A DNA stretch of 64,000 bases from Salinispora fenicalii (GCF_000514815.1 NZ_AZWQ01000031.1:1-64000), one strand, 5' to 3'; counted from the stretch's first letter, positions 33,907 to 42,530 are shown. Translations and numbers: made by a program. The notes: generated by a model not told the origin, from the letters alone.

Positions 33907-34464
33907 ATGGTTCCCCTGCACCCGCAGCGCTGCGCCGACGAACCGGATCTGCTGCGCTGGGTCATCCCCGCCGACCTGCTCGAATCGGTCGGCGTCGTCG
34001 CCGCGGCCCCGCCACCGCTGGCGGGGCTGCTCGCCGACGGGACGCTCGCTGAGCTCCGGCTGGAGCCCGCCGCCGTGCTCACCCGTCTCGGTCCGCGACA
34101 TAGCTGGGGAGACCAGGGGCCACGGGTACGCGGCGCGCTGCACGCCGCGCTCGGGGAACCCGGCGGCTGGCACGTCGTACCCGACTCCGGTGAGCGGGTC
34201 GGGGACACTGAGCTGCGTACGCTGACCCAGCAGCTCCTCGACGGGCCGGTCGGGCAGTTCGCCGCCGCGCATGGCGGCCGGATCGACCTGGTGGACGTGC
34301 GGGACGGCGTGGTCACCGTCCGGCTCGCCGGTGCGTGCAACGGCTGCCCGGCCGCCCGCAGCACTCTGCACGGCCAGCTGGAACGCCGCCTCCGGCAGCG
34401 CTATCCGGCACTGCGCGCGGTCGTCGACCACTCACCCCGGTTGATCAGGCCGGCACCGCGGTGA
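33907..34464 (+). CDS. NifU-C-domain protein of the feo operon
   Basis: The 185-residue protein has an N-terminal region without a clear family (1-100) and a C-terminal NifU-like domain with GRIDLVDVRDGVVTVRLAGAC and the Cys-x2-Cys pair in ACNGCPAA. NifU-C domains carry transient Fe-S clusters. It starts 5 nt after feoB, so it probably replaces FeoC as the third gene, perhaps sensing or using imported iron (inference). Its 3' end overlaps the convergent sortase gene by 20 nt. Confidence 0.85.
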   Translation: MVPLHPQRCADEPDLLRWVIPADLLESVGVVAAAPPPLAGLLADGTLAELRLEPAAVLTRLGPRHSWGDQGPRVRGALHAALGEPGGWHVVPDSGERVGDTELRTLTQQLLDGPVGQFAAAHGGRIDLVDVRDGVVTVRLAGACNGCPAARSTLHGQLERRLRQRYPALRAVVDHSPRLIRPAPR

Positions 34465-35107
34465 CCACGAGGTTGTCACGATACCGGCGGGTGTCGGCGT
34501 CGAAGGGCCCGCCGCAGGTTATGAGGGTCAAGCGTTGGCCGCCATCGCGGGCGAAGTAGCGGTCCAGCGGAATTCTTGTCTTCTGGTACTCCTCCCGGGC
34601 GATCACGCGGTAGGCGCGTTCCTGGCCGTCGCTGCCGGTCACGGCCAGTCTGTCGCCCTGCTCCAACTCCCGGAGCCGGAAGAACGCGCCTTTGCCCTGA
34701 GTGGAGCTGTCCACGTGGCCGGAGATCACCACTGAGCCCGCCGGCGCCGTCAGCCCCGGGCCGTATCGGTACCAGCCGACCTGGTCCACCCTGGGTGGTA
34801 CCTCGAACTCACCGGTCTGCGGGTTGATGCCGACAGCGTTCACCGTGGCGGTCACTCCGATTGCCGGGATTCGTAGGCCGACCGGCGGAACAACCTCGGC
34901 GCCGGTCGGCAGTTCCCCCTTGCGCACCGGCATCGGCGCCGGCGATCGGCTTCCTGCGGCGGAGGGGGTGGTGCCGGCGAGGGCGGTCACCTCGTCCGCG
35001 CCGACATCCGCCGTGGGCCGAGAGGCAACGGTGGCCAAGGCCGCGACGGTGAGGGCGGCGGCGCCGGCGGCCATCGCCGCCAGCGCCCCGCGTTTGCGCA
35101 CCGTCAC
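34445..35107 (-). CDS. class F sortase
   Basis: The 220-residue protein has an N-terminal membrane anchor (about 7-29), a Pro/Ser linker and a sortase barrel with catalytic His131 (VVISGHVDS), Cys198 (LTLITCGGPFD) and an Arg near 207-210 (RRYRDN). Such actinobacterial class F sortases attach or transfer surface proteins. GTG at 35107 overlaps the stop of the DUF4397 gene (GTGA). LPxTG proteins are encoded at 18549 and 44115, but the coupled DUF4397 protein itself has no LPxTG motif. Confidence 0.9.
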   Translation of the reverse strand: MTVRKRGALAAMAAGAAALTVAALATVASRPTADVGADEVTALAGTTPSAAGSRSPAPMPVRKGELPTGAEVVPPVGLRIPAIGVTATVNAVGINPQTGEFEVPPRVDQVGWYRYGPGLTAPAGSVVISGHVDSSTQGKGAFFRLRELEQGDRLAVTGSDGQERAYRVIAREEYQKTRIPLDRYFARDGGQRLTLITCGGPFDADTRRYRDNLVVTAVPA

Positions 35108-35934
35108 CGGTTGCTCCTCCGGGCGGTGGCGACCCGGGCTCTTCCACCGACCAGCAGGAGGGCGCCGGCACCGGCCAGGAGGTACAACCAGGTGTTCGCC
35201 GTGGTGCCGGCCTGGCCGCCGTCGCCGCTGGGCACCCCGGCCGGGGGCGAGTGCAGGCCGGTGATGGTCTGTGCCACGACCTCGAGGGTGCCGGCATCGG
35301 CCGAGCCGAACGCGTAGACGATCGTCGCGGTACCCTCGCTCAGTTCCAGTTCGGCGGGGCCGATCGTGACGGTCTCCGTGCCGGCGAGCACAGCATCCGC
35401 CTGTATCGTTCCGGCTTCCATATCGGCCTTGGCCTCGTTCGAGTTGGTCAGGTTGGTGAAGACCGAAGTGCCGCCGGCCCGTACGTCCATCGCCGGAGCG
35501 GCAGCGATGTGCCGGGCGATCAGCCGGGACTTGCCGGCCTCCACCTTCGAGATGTCGTTGACAAATGAGGTGATCTTCGGCTCGCCGCTCGCGTCCAGGT
35601 GGGCGGCCATGCTGATGTTGGTTCCGCCCAGCACCTCCGCGTCGTCAACCGTGAGGAACGCGTCGGCCACCGGCTCGCCCGACTTGGTCAGCGCGATGTC
35701 GAATACGCCCGCCGCCAGGCTCAGCGGGCCTGCCACCTCGCCGGGCGCGAAGTTGTCCAGCGTCTTCTCCCCATTGAGGTACACGTCAACCGGGATGCCC
35801 GGGATGCCATGGATCGCAGAGACCTCGGCTGTGGCCGCGTATGCCGGGGTCGCGGTGAGCGCACCGACTCCAGCGAACGTCAGCGCGGCGAGCACGCCAC
35901 CTGCGGCCACCTGGCGGGAGTACGAGAGCTGCAT
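35104..35934 (-). CDS. DUF4397-domain surface protein coupled to sortase F
   Basis: The 276-residue protein has a signal peptide (about 1-33, APAYA-type cleavage), two DUF4397 beta-sandwich repeats (AEVSAIHGIPGIPVDVYLNG...; SRLIARHIAAAPAMDVRAGG...), a Gly/Ser linker and a C-terminal hydrophobic helix with a basic tail (ARVATARRSNR). The tail resembles a sorting signal but LPxTG is replaced by TTANT. ATG at 35934 has AGGAGG upstream. Translational coupling with the sortase suggests it is the enzyme's dedicated substrate or partner. Confidence 0.85.
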   Translation of the reverse strand: MQLSYSRQVAAGGVLAALTFAGVGALTATPAYAATAEVSAIHGIPGIPVDVYLNGEKTLDNFAPGEVAGPLSLAAGVFDIALTKSGEPVADAFLTVDDAEVLGGTNISMAAHLDASGEPKITSFVNDISKVEAGKSRLIARHIAAAPAMDVRAGGTSVFTNLTNSNEAKADMEAGTIQADAVLAGTETVTIGPAELELSEGTATIVYAFGSADAGTLEVVAQTITGLHSPPAGVPSGDGGQAGTTANTWLYLLAGAGALLLVGGRARVATARRSNR

Positions 35935-36233
35935 GCCTGCCTCCTGGTGATTAGTCCTGATTGGTCAGGCTAACTGGTGAAGAGCATTACGCTCGCTCCA
36001 TACAAGCTGGATGCGGCCGAAAATATCTTTGTCTTTCGACGTCGCCGCATTCACGCGGACCTCGGCCGATGAGCGACCCTGTCGAAAGGCAGCTATTCGG
36101 CACGATAGGGAGTCACATCCGGCGTGACACGCAGCGCCTGAAAGGCAGATGGGTGGCATCGTCGCGGAGATCCGGTCGCCGGTTGCCCCCGCAGGCTTGT
36201 CGCACCGGTTGTCGACGGTGAACTGGGCTGCGA
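35935..36233. other. intergenic region, promoter of the DUF4397-sortase pair
   Basis: Just upstream of the DUF4397 ribosome site lies a small hairpin cctga-ttgg-tcagg (35956-35969), possibly an operator or leader element. The remainder shows no gene; a 50-codon plus-strand frame from 36069 is not supported by codon usage or motifs. Confidence 0.35.
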
Positions 36234-37082
36234 TTAACTGTGTCGTTGCCAGACGGCTCGCAGCGAGTCCCAGTTGCCACCGAGGCTGTCGCAGAGTACG
36301 TCCACAAAGACAGCGGTATCAGTGCCGTCCGGGTTCCACCAGATGCCGCAGAGAGCCGGGATTTCGCCGGTCGGGGTGGTGTACTCGACATACAAGCCCG
36401 GAGTCCCGGTGACGCCCCCCAGCTTGTCGCCGGGCTCCTCCGCATCGGGGCGGTCGCTCGCCGAACTGCGGGCGATCCGCTGCCGGAAACTCAGGTCGGC
36501 AGCTCGCCCCTCGGCCGACTGATACGCGACAAAGTGGAGATACATGCCGCCATCCCGGCACAGCACGTGGGCGCGCTCGCCGGGCCCGAGGGCCGGGCCG
36601 CCGTCATCGGTGTTCGCGACGCAGCTACTCATGTCGGCAAGCCACGGCTCCGCCAACGGGATCAGGTCACCCGGGAACGCCGCGCGGTTGGCGGCGGCGA
36701 AGACGTCGGTGGGTTCCTCGGCTGGCTCTTCGGGCGGTGCCGCAGCCGGTTCTTCGGCGGGTGCGTCCGACGGCGGGGCAGCGACTGGGGTGCTGTCGGG
36801 GGCAGTCGCTCGGCCGAGGACGAACGCGCCGACTCCGGCCACCAACGCGCCAGCGAGCACCCCGACTATCACGCCGAGCAGCAGCTTCCCTCGTTGTGGG
36901 GGTGGCGACGGCACGATCCGGCGCTGCGGTGCCGGCGCGGCGAAGTCACCGGAAAGAGGTGGTGCAGCGAAACCGCCCGATACCGGCTCTGTGCTCAGAC
37001 CGTACTGGTCATGGCCGCCGGAGTGAGGCGCATGCTCACCGTTGGGCCGGTATTCCCGTCCGGGGGCGGGGCGATCAGTCAC
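36234..37082 (-). CDS. membrane-anchored hypothetical protein
   Basis: This 282-residue protein has a polar Gly/Pro-rich N-terminus (about 60 residues), one transmembrane helix (LLLGVIVGVLAGALVAGVGAF, split: LLLGVIVGVLAG, ALVAGVGAF), a Pro/Glu/Ala spacer and an extracellular C-terminal domain with four Cys residues (SSCVANTDD; HVLCRDGG; ALCGIWWN; VLCDSLG) that could form two disulfides. The layout resembles actinobacterial surface-exposed sensor or inhibitor-like proteins; function unknown. GTG at 37082 or at 37091 is the likely start; neither has a strong ribosome site. Confidence 0.75.
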   Translation of the reverse strand: MTDRPAPGREYRPNGEHAPHSGGHDQYGLSTEPVSGGFAAPPLSGDFAAPAPQRRIVPSPPPQRGKLLLGVIVGVLAGALVAGVGAFVLGRATAPDSTPVAAPPSDAPAEEPAAAPPEEPAEEPTDVFAAANRAAFPGDLIPLAEPWLADMSSCVANTDDGGPALGPGERAHVLCRDGGMYLHFVAYQSAEGRAADLSFRQRIARSSASDRPDAEEPGDKLGGVTGTPGLYVEYTTPTGEIPALCGIWWNPDGTDTAVFVDVLCDSLGGNWDSLRAVWQRHS

Positions 37083-37253
37083 GTGCGGCACGTTATCAGC
37101 GTCTATCGAAACCCCGCAGACCCGTTCAGTAGCACATTCACTTTGCTGGAAGTGTGCGGATGGTGATGCGCGGCAGAACACGGTGGCGACGCGTTCCGGA
37201 ATCGGCTTCGGCTAGACTTGGCGCGCGGCCCTCCAGCAGGACGACCGGGTTCG

Positions 37254-38732
37254 ATGCCCACGTCACACGCCGCGACCGAAACGGTCAGCGCCGGGCGGGA
37301 CGGCCCCCCTTCAACCTTCGGAGCCTTCATGGCGGCAAGCCGCCCGCGCCAGAACACCTTGCCTGACTCCCAGCACACCTTGCCTGACTCGCTGACCTTC
37401 ACTGACCTCGGCGTCCCCGACCTGCTCAACCGGCAACTGGCCGCGGCCGGGGTGGAACGGCCGTTTCCGATCCAGGCCGCGACCCTGCCGGACGCGCTCG
37501 CCGGACGGGACGTGCTCGGCCGAGGCCGAACCGGTTCGGGGAAGACCTATGCCTTCGTGCTGGCGGTGCTGACCCGCCTGGCCGCGAACACCACGCGACG
37601 TCGCCCTGGCCGCCCCCGGGCGTTGATCCTCGCGCCGACTCGCGAGTTGGCCACCCAGATCGACCGCGTGATGGCGCCGCTGGCCCAGGCGCTGTCGCTT
37701 CGTACGATGGCCGTCTTCGGCGGCGTCGCTGCCCGACCCCAGATCGCCGGGCTCCAGGCCGGGGTCGATGTTCTGGTGGCCTGTCCGGGACGGCTGACCG
37801 ACCACGTCGAGGCCGGACACGCACACCTGGACGCCGTCGAGATCACCGTCCTCGACGAGGCCGACCACATGGCGGATCTCGGCTTCCTGCCCAGCGTACG
37901 GCGGCTGTTGGAACGGACCCCGCGCGGCGGGCAGCGGCTGCTCTTCTCCGCGACCCTGGACTCCGGCGTCGATGTCCTGGTGCGGCGGTTCCTCACCAAA
38001 CCAGTTGTACACAGCGTTGACTCAACGCTGTCACCGGTCGCCGCGATGACCCACCACGTGCTGCACGTCCACGCCGAGGACCGGTTCGCCGTGCTGGTCG
38101 AGTTGACCGCCACGGCAAACCGTACGGTCGTGTTCACCCGTACCAAACGGGGTGCGAAAACCCTGGCTCGACGGCTCGCCGCAGCGGGGGTTAGCGCGGT
38201 CGAACTACATGGCAACCTGGCCCAGGGCGCCCGCACCCGGAATCTGCGGGCCTTCGCCACCGGGGAGGCGCACACGCTGGTCGCCACCGACATCGCCGCC
38301 CGGGGCATCCACATCGACGACGTGGCGCTGGTCGTACACGCCGACCCGCCGGTGGAGCACAAGGCGTACCTGCACCGCTCGGGCCGTACCGCTCGGGCTG
38401 GTGCGGACGGGACCGTCGTGACCCTGATGACTGACGCGCAGGTGACCGAGGTGCGGGCCTTGACCCGCAAGGCGGGCATCACCGCGACCACGAGCCGACT
38501 GCGCCCCGGGGACGAACTGCTCCGCGAAATCGCCCCGGGCGAACGGCGGCTGGTACCCCAGCCCGTACCACCCTCTGGTGGCCCACAGCCGGAGGTGCGG
38601 CCCGCCCACGGTGGCCGGAGGCAGCGCGGCGGCAAACCGGCGTCGACTTCGACCCGGTCCGCATCGACCCGATCCGGGGCGGCCGCCTTCTCCAGCCGGT
38701 CCCGTCCGGGCACTCGCCGCAGCGGACGCTAG
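37254..38732 (+). CDS. DEAD-box ATP-dependent RNA helicase
   Basis: The protein shows ordered helicase motifs: Q motif (FPIQAATLPDALAGRD), I GRTGSGKT, Ia PTRELA, II DEAD (in VLDEADHMAD), III FSAT, IV VVFTRT, V ATDIAARGIH and VI HRSGRTARAG. A basic Arg/Ser/Gly-rich C-terminal tail (about 80 residues) probably binds RNA. It should remodel RNA duplexes, as in cold adaptation or ribosome assembly. Two starts are possible: ATG 37254, or ATG 37329 which has GGAG 5 nt upstream; the longer is listed. It is convergent with the gene at 38742. Confidence 0.9.
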   Translation: MPTSHAATETVSAGRDGPPSTFGAFMAASRPRQNTLPDSQHTLPDSLTFTDLGVPDLLNRQLAAAGVERPFPIQAATLPDALAGRDVLGRGRTGSGKTYAFVLAVLTRLAANTTRRRPGRPRALILAPTRELATQIDRVMAPLAQALSLRTMAVFGGVAARPQIAGLQAGVDVLVACPGRLTDHVEAGHAHLDAVEITVLDEADHMADLGFLPSVRRLLERTPRGGQRLLFSATLDSGVDVLVRRFLTKPVVHSVDSTLSPVAAMTHHVLHVHAEDRFAVLVELTATANRTVVFTRTKRGAKTLARRLAAAGVSAVELHGNLAQGARTRNLRAFATGEAHTLVATDIAARGIHIDDVALVVHADPPVEHKAYLHRSGRTARAGADGTVVTLMTDAQVTEVRALTRKAGITATTSRLRPGDELLREIAPGERRLVPQPVPPSGGPQPEVRPAHGGRRQRGGKPASTSTRSASTRSGAAAFSSRSRPGTRRSGR

Positions 38733-38741
38733 CCGCCGGGC

Positions 38742-39476
38742 TCAGTCCGGGGCCGGGGTGTCGCCGGCCGCGGCGGGTGGGCTGGGTCCGAGCTGGGTGA
38801 TGTCGTACCCATTGGGGTAGGTCTTGGTCTTGATGCCGTCGGCGAACAGGGGGACCGCTGGTGGTCGCCCAAGCCAGCGTTGCGTGTGTGCGCGGGCGCG
38901 GAGGGCCAGGTGCAGTCCGACGCGCGCCGGCCAGGGTGGATTCGCCACCCGGGTCGCAGCGCGTAAGGGTGGGTCGTAGATGGCGCTGACCAGTGCGTTG
39001 CCCATCGGGGCGAGGGCGGCGGGTAGCCGGTTCAGCATCAGCATCCGGGTGGCCCGCTCGATCGCGGCCGCATCATCGTTGGGGCGCAGCTGGGCCCGGT
39101 CGTACCCGTCGAACCAGGCCTCGACCGCCTGGTAAGAGTCGGGGATGTCGGTGATCCCCATCCGACGGCCTAACTCCAGGTAGAACCGCCGGAGGGCATC
39201 GCGCCCGCGGGGCTGCTCGAAGCCGTTGAGCACGATCTCATACATGAGTAGGCCGGTGTCGTCGATCCGCTGCTGGGTGCGTTTAGTGAGTTCGCCGGTG
39301 GCGGCGTGCACCGCGGCGATCTCCGGGATCGAGAACGAGCGGTTGAAGGCGAGGTTGAGTCCGAGCTTCATGTCCCACGGGAACTCGTACCGCAGCATGA
39401 TCTGGTAGATCGTCAGGTGGTCGTCGTCGGGGTCGAGCGAGCGGATCCGGTGCAGGTGAACGAGGCGGTCTCTCAC
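38742..39476 (-). CDS. MpaB/DUF2236-like oxygenase family protein
   Basis: The 244-residue protein has EFPWDMKLGLNLAFNRSFSIP, TQQRIDDTGLLMYEIVLNG, a GRDALRRFYLELGRRMGI helix pair and a conserved YDPPLR near residue 185. These features match the ER-bound oxygenase MpaB/DUF2236 family in its shorter actinobacterial form, known for heme-linked or oxygenase-like roles in a few cases only. GTG at 39476 overlaps the stop of the ImmA-like gene (GTGA), so the two are coupled. It takes the place held by the MAB_1171c membrane protein in the other ImmA pair. Confidence 0.7.
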   Translation of the reverse strand: MRDRLVHLHRIRSLDPDDDHLTIYQIMLRYEFPWDMKLGLNLAFNRSFSIPEIAAVHAATGELTKRTQQRIDDTGLLMYEIVLNGFEQPRGRDALRRFYLELGRRMGITDIPDSYQAVEAWFDGYDRAQLRPNDDAAAIERATRMLMLNRLPAALAPMGNALVSAIYDPPLRAATRVANPPWPARVGLHLALRARAHTQRWLGRPPAVPLFADGIKTKTYPNGYDITQLGPSPPAAAGDTPAPD

Positions 39477-40069
39477 TGGCGTGGGTCTCCGATGGGCTGC
39501 GACCGGGTGTCGGTGGCGGTGAGGTGCCCGGTGGCGTCGAGGGTGGCGGCCACCACCGGGGACTGGTGGTACGCGATCGCGACGCGGGTGAGCCAGGTGA
39601 CCTCGCCGGCGTAGCCGTCAGCCGGTCGGGGTGGGGTATCGGCTGGCTGCGGCTGGGTGGCGGGGACGCCGGCGCGGTGCGCCCGCAGGCCGAAGGCCAG
39701 CTGGGCGGCCTCGATGGTGGCAAGCCGGTCGTCGTCGGCGAGGCCCGCCTGCTCGGCGAGGCCGTCAGCGGTCTGGGCGACCCGGGCGTCGAGGTCTGGC
39801 AGAAGCAGCTTGGACACATCGGGATCCAGTACGGCGGCGGGTCGGTGCCCAGCGAGCAGGTGACCCAGCTCGTGCCCGATGATCAGCATTTGGTGTATCG
39901 GCGAGGTGTCCTGCTCGTAGAAGCAGATACTCCAAGCGGGCGGTGAGTGTGTCGAAGGGTGGTAGTTCCGGCCGGCCTTGGTGCTCCGCAACCATTGGTT
40001 CGTACCCTCCCCGTGACCGATCCACAGCAGTGTCACGTCGCCGATGCCCGGCACGGCAGGTGTCGACAC
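39473..40069 (-). CDS. ImmA/IrrE-like metallopeptidase-domain protein, short N-terminus
   Basis: The 198-residue protein has the zinc motif HELGH (His66, Glu67, His70) and the upstream SPIHQMLIIG helix, aligning with the HEVGH protein encoded at 24916. The N-terminal helical region found in that protein is missing: the frame starts at GTG 40069 and upstream codons reach a stop (TGA) without similarity. The C-terminal 60 residues are Pro/Ala-rich. It may be a 5'-truncated or divergent family member; the catalytic motif is intact. It is coupled to the MpaB-like gene. Confidence 0.75.
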   Translation of the reverse strand: MSTPAVPGIGDVTLLWIGHGEGTNQWLRSTKAGRNYHPSTHSPPAWSICFYEQDTSPIHQMLIIGHELGHLLAGHRPAAVLDPDVSKLLLPDLDARVAQTADGLAEQAGLADDDRLATIEAAQLAFGLRAHRAGVPATQPQPADTPPRPADGYAGEVTWLTRVAIAYHQSPVVAATLDATGHLTATDTRSQPIGDPRQ

Positions 40070-40108
40070 GTGACCGTAATCTATGATGCCTACGGCCCTT
40101 CCTGCCGA

Positions 40109-40948
40109 TCAGGGCCTGTAGCCCACTCCGCAGAACTCGTCCACCTCGGGCCCGGCAGCGGTGTCGGCGTCGGGTCGCCACCGGGTCAGTGAGACGATGC
40201 CCGGCTCGACCAGCTCAAGGCCGCGGAAGAATCGGCCGATGCCGTCGAGGCTACGCACCACCATCGGGTCGGAGCCGCCCTCGTTCCAGATCCGGACTGC
40301 CTCGTCGGTCGCAGCGCCGTGAACGGCATTGGTGGTATGTGTCATCGCCAGGTAGCTCCCCGATGGGAGCGCCTCAACCAGGCGGTCGACTGCTCCGTAG
40401 GCCTCGTCGTCGTCGGCCAGGAAGATCACGATGCCGAGCATGGTGATGGCGATCGGCTTGGTGAAGTCGAGTGTCTTGGCCGCCGCAGCGAGAATCTTGT
40501 CCGGGTCTCGTAGGTCGGCGTCTATGTAGTCGGTCGTGCCCTTGGGGTGGCTGGTCAGAAGTGCCCGCGCATGGACCAGGACCAGCGGGTCGTTATCGGC
40601 GTAGACGATGCGCGACTCGGGAGCGATCGACTGAGCGACCTCGTGGGTGTTGTTGGCTGTGGGCAGGCCGGTGCCGATGTCCAGGAACTGTCGAACGCCG
40701 GTCTCTTTGGCCAGATGGGTGACCGCGCGTACCAGGAAGGATCGCTGGTTGCGGGCCAGTTCGATGATGTGTGGGTAGGCGGCGATCGTGTGGTCGCCGA
40801 CCTCGCGATCTACCTCGAAGTTGTCCTTGCCGCCCAGCCAGTAGTTCCAGACCCGGGCCGGGTGCGCGATCGTAGTGTCGATCTCCGAGGAGAGTGACCC
40901 GTTCCGTTCGGCGGCCGAGGGCATGGTTTCCGCAGGGGTGTCTGTCAC
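40109..40948 (-). CDS. DUF574-family SAM-dependent methyltransferase
   Basis: The 279-residue protein has IDTTIAHPARVWNYWLGGKDNF, the actinobacterial DUF574 hallmark, then FLDIGTGLPT (SAM motif I), VYADNDPLVL, YIDADLRDP and a C-terminal FCGVGYRP. These enzymes are very numerous in actinomycetes, often duplicated; the substrate is unknown. GTG at 40948 follows AAGAGATT. It precedes the ImmA-like gene by 39 nt on the same strand and may be in its operon. Confidence 0.9.
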   Translation of the reverse strand: MTDTPAETMPSAAERNGSLSSEIDTTIAHPARVWNYWLGGKDNFEVDREVGDHTIAAYPHIIELARNQRSFLVRAVTHLAKETGVRQFLDIGTGLPTANNTHEVAQSIAPESRIVYADNDPLVLVHARALLTSHPKGTTDYIDADLRDPDKILAAAAKTLDFTKPIAITMLGIVIFLADDDEAYGAVDRLVEALPSGSYLAMTHTTNAVHGAATDEAVRIWNEGGSDPMVVRSLDGIGRFFRGLELVEPGIVSLTRWRPDADTAAGPEVDEFCGVGYRP

Positions 40949-41347
40949 TGGGAATCTCTTCTCGACTCGCGGCGGGTGACTTCTCCCACACGGTAGCAGG
41001 GGAGCCGAAAGGTTCCACTGAGCATCCATTGTGGATGAATGAGGTCAGGTTTCACCGTTTGTGTGCAGGTGAAGCCGCACTACATCGGGGGAAACCTGCT
41101 CGCCGGCTCTGCCTCCGGCCCGGCTACGTCTGGCCAAGATCGTCACTACGACGACCCGTTGGCCGGGTGCTTCCCCGTCGTCGAACTTCCGCCACCGACG
41201 GAGCCGCCTGATTCGGGCCGCAAACTCTGCGGCGACCGTTGACCCGCGGCCTCTCGATTCCAGGGGAGGGTAGCCCGTCATTCATGACACGTGGTGATGG
41301 ATGGCGTAGTGTGTCATCGGGCCTCGCAGTGAGGCTGCGGGAATCTG

Positions 41348-41442
41348 AAGGAGGAGGTGGCGTTTTCATGCATGTGACTGCTGAAAACCGCCACGCTTCG
41401 TGCGCCTGAGCGACATCAGGTGACGATCGGTTCACCCGATCG
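41348..41442 (+). promoter_or_regulatory. leader region of rsgA with uORF-containing hairpin
   Basis: Upstream of rsgA is a strong ribosome site (aaggaggagg, 41348-41357). It partly pairs with a distal segment: gtggcg-tttt (41357-41366) against aaaa-c-cgccac (41384-41394), a 10-bp stem with one bulge that encloses the start of a 13-codon ORF. A second hairpin cgatcgg-ttcac-ccgatcg (41424-41442) follows before the rsgA TTG. The arrangement resembles translation-attenuation leaders. The rest of 40949-41347 has no supported gene. Confidence 0.5.
41368..41409 (+). CDS. 13-residue leader peptide ORF upstream of rsgA
   Basis: ATG at 41368 encodes MHVTAENRHASCA and stops at TGA 41407-41409, 65 nt before the rsgA start. 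A consensus ribosome site lies about 10 nt upstream. The peptide is not hydrophobic and ends in a Ser-Cys-Ala run. Its position inside a stem-loop suggests that ribosome stalling here would change folding of the downstream region. Confidence 0.45.
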   Translation: MHVTAENRHASCA

Positions 41443-41474
41443 GATTTCACTCCTTCACGCAGAGGGTTCCTCAG

Positions 41475-42530
41475 TTGTCTTCTCCCCGTAGGGGTCCGTC
41501 GGAGACCCCAGAAACATCATCCTTGTCTCTTGCCGCCTTGGGCTGGTCGAATCGATGGCAGGCGGCGCTTGCCGCGCACGATGCTGGCCGTCCGGGGCGC
41601 GTCGTCCGCCACGACGGCTCAGCCGTTCTGATCAGCACCGAAGGCGACACCCAACACTTCCCCGTACGGCCCTCGGCGCACGCGCTCGCAGTCGGTGACT
41701 GGGTCGTCGTTGACGACAGCCGCGTCCTCGACCTGTTGCCGCGGGCTTCACTGCTGCGTCGTCGCGACCCCTCCACCGGAGGGAGCCAGCTCATCGCCGC
41801 GAACGTGGACGTGGTGGGCATTGTCTGTGGCCTGGACCGGCCGGTCGTCCACGGCCGGCTACAACGCTTCACCTCGCTCGCCTGGGACGCCGGAGCGGCA
41901 CCGTTGGTGATCCTCTCCAAAGCCGACCTCGTGAGCTCCACCGCGCAGATCGAAAATGGTCTGCTCCAGCAGCATCCCGGCGTCGATATCATCTCCGTCG
42001 CCGCGGCGACAGCCACCGGGATATCCGCTCTCCTCGACCGGTGCGCGCAGCGCACGCTGGTGCTCGTCGGCGAATCCGGAGCAGGTAAGTCGACGCTCCT
42101 GAACGCTCTCGCGGGTCGGGAGTTGGGGGCCACCGGAAAGGTCCGCAGCTCGGACGCGAAGGGCCGGCACACCACCACCGCCCGGCAGCTCTTCGCGCTG
42201 GAGGGCGGCTGCTGCCTGATCGACACCCCCGGCATGCGCGAGGTCGGCGTCCATGCCGATGTTGCCACCGTTGACGCGGGTTTCGACGACATTGCGGAGT
42301 TGTCGGCTGGCTGTCGATTCGGCGACTGCGGTCACGCCAACGAGCCCGGCTGCGCGGTGCTCGCGGCCGTCGGCGACGGGAGGCTGAGCGAGCAACGACT
42401 GCGGGCCTGGAATCAGCTGTGCCGTGAGGCCGCGTGGGCTGAGCTTCGCGCGGATCCTGCGGCCCAGCGACGGGCCGGCCGGCGACTCGCCCGGGTCATC
42501 AAAGACGCCCAGCGGGCAAAGCGGCGCTGA
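41475..42530 (+). CDS. rsgA: ribosome small-subunit-dependent GTPase RsgA
   Basis: The 351-residue protein has an N-terminal OB-like domain (RPGRVVRHDGSAVLIS), a circularly permuted GTPase order (G4 SKAD, then G1 GESGAGKS, G3 DTPG) and the zinc finger CRFGDCGHANEPGC (C-x4-C-x-H-x5-C). It tests late assembly of the 30S subunit and hydrolyses GTP there. The start is TTG at 41475 following an AGAGGG site. A leader peptide region precedes it, implying ribosome-linked regulation, which would suit a ribosome assembly factor. Confidence 0.9.
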   Translation: MSSPRRGPSETPETSSLSLAALGWSNRWQAALAAHDAGRPGRVVRHDGSAVLISTEGDTQHFPVRPSAHALAVGDWVVVDDSRVLDLLPRASLLRRRDPSTGGSQLIAANVDVVGIVCGLDRPVVHGRLQRFTSLAWDAGAAPLVILSKADLVSSTAQIENGLLQQHPGVDIISVAAATATGISALLDRCAQRTLVLVGESGAGKSTLLNALAGRELGATGKVRSSDAKGRHTTTARQLFALEGGCCLIDTPGMREVGVHADVATVDAGFDDIAELSAGCRFGDCGHANEPGCAVLAAVGDGRLSEQRLRAWNQLCREAAWAELRADPAAQRRAGRRLARVIKDAQRAKRR

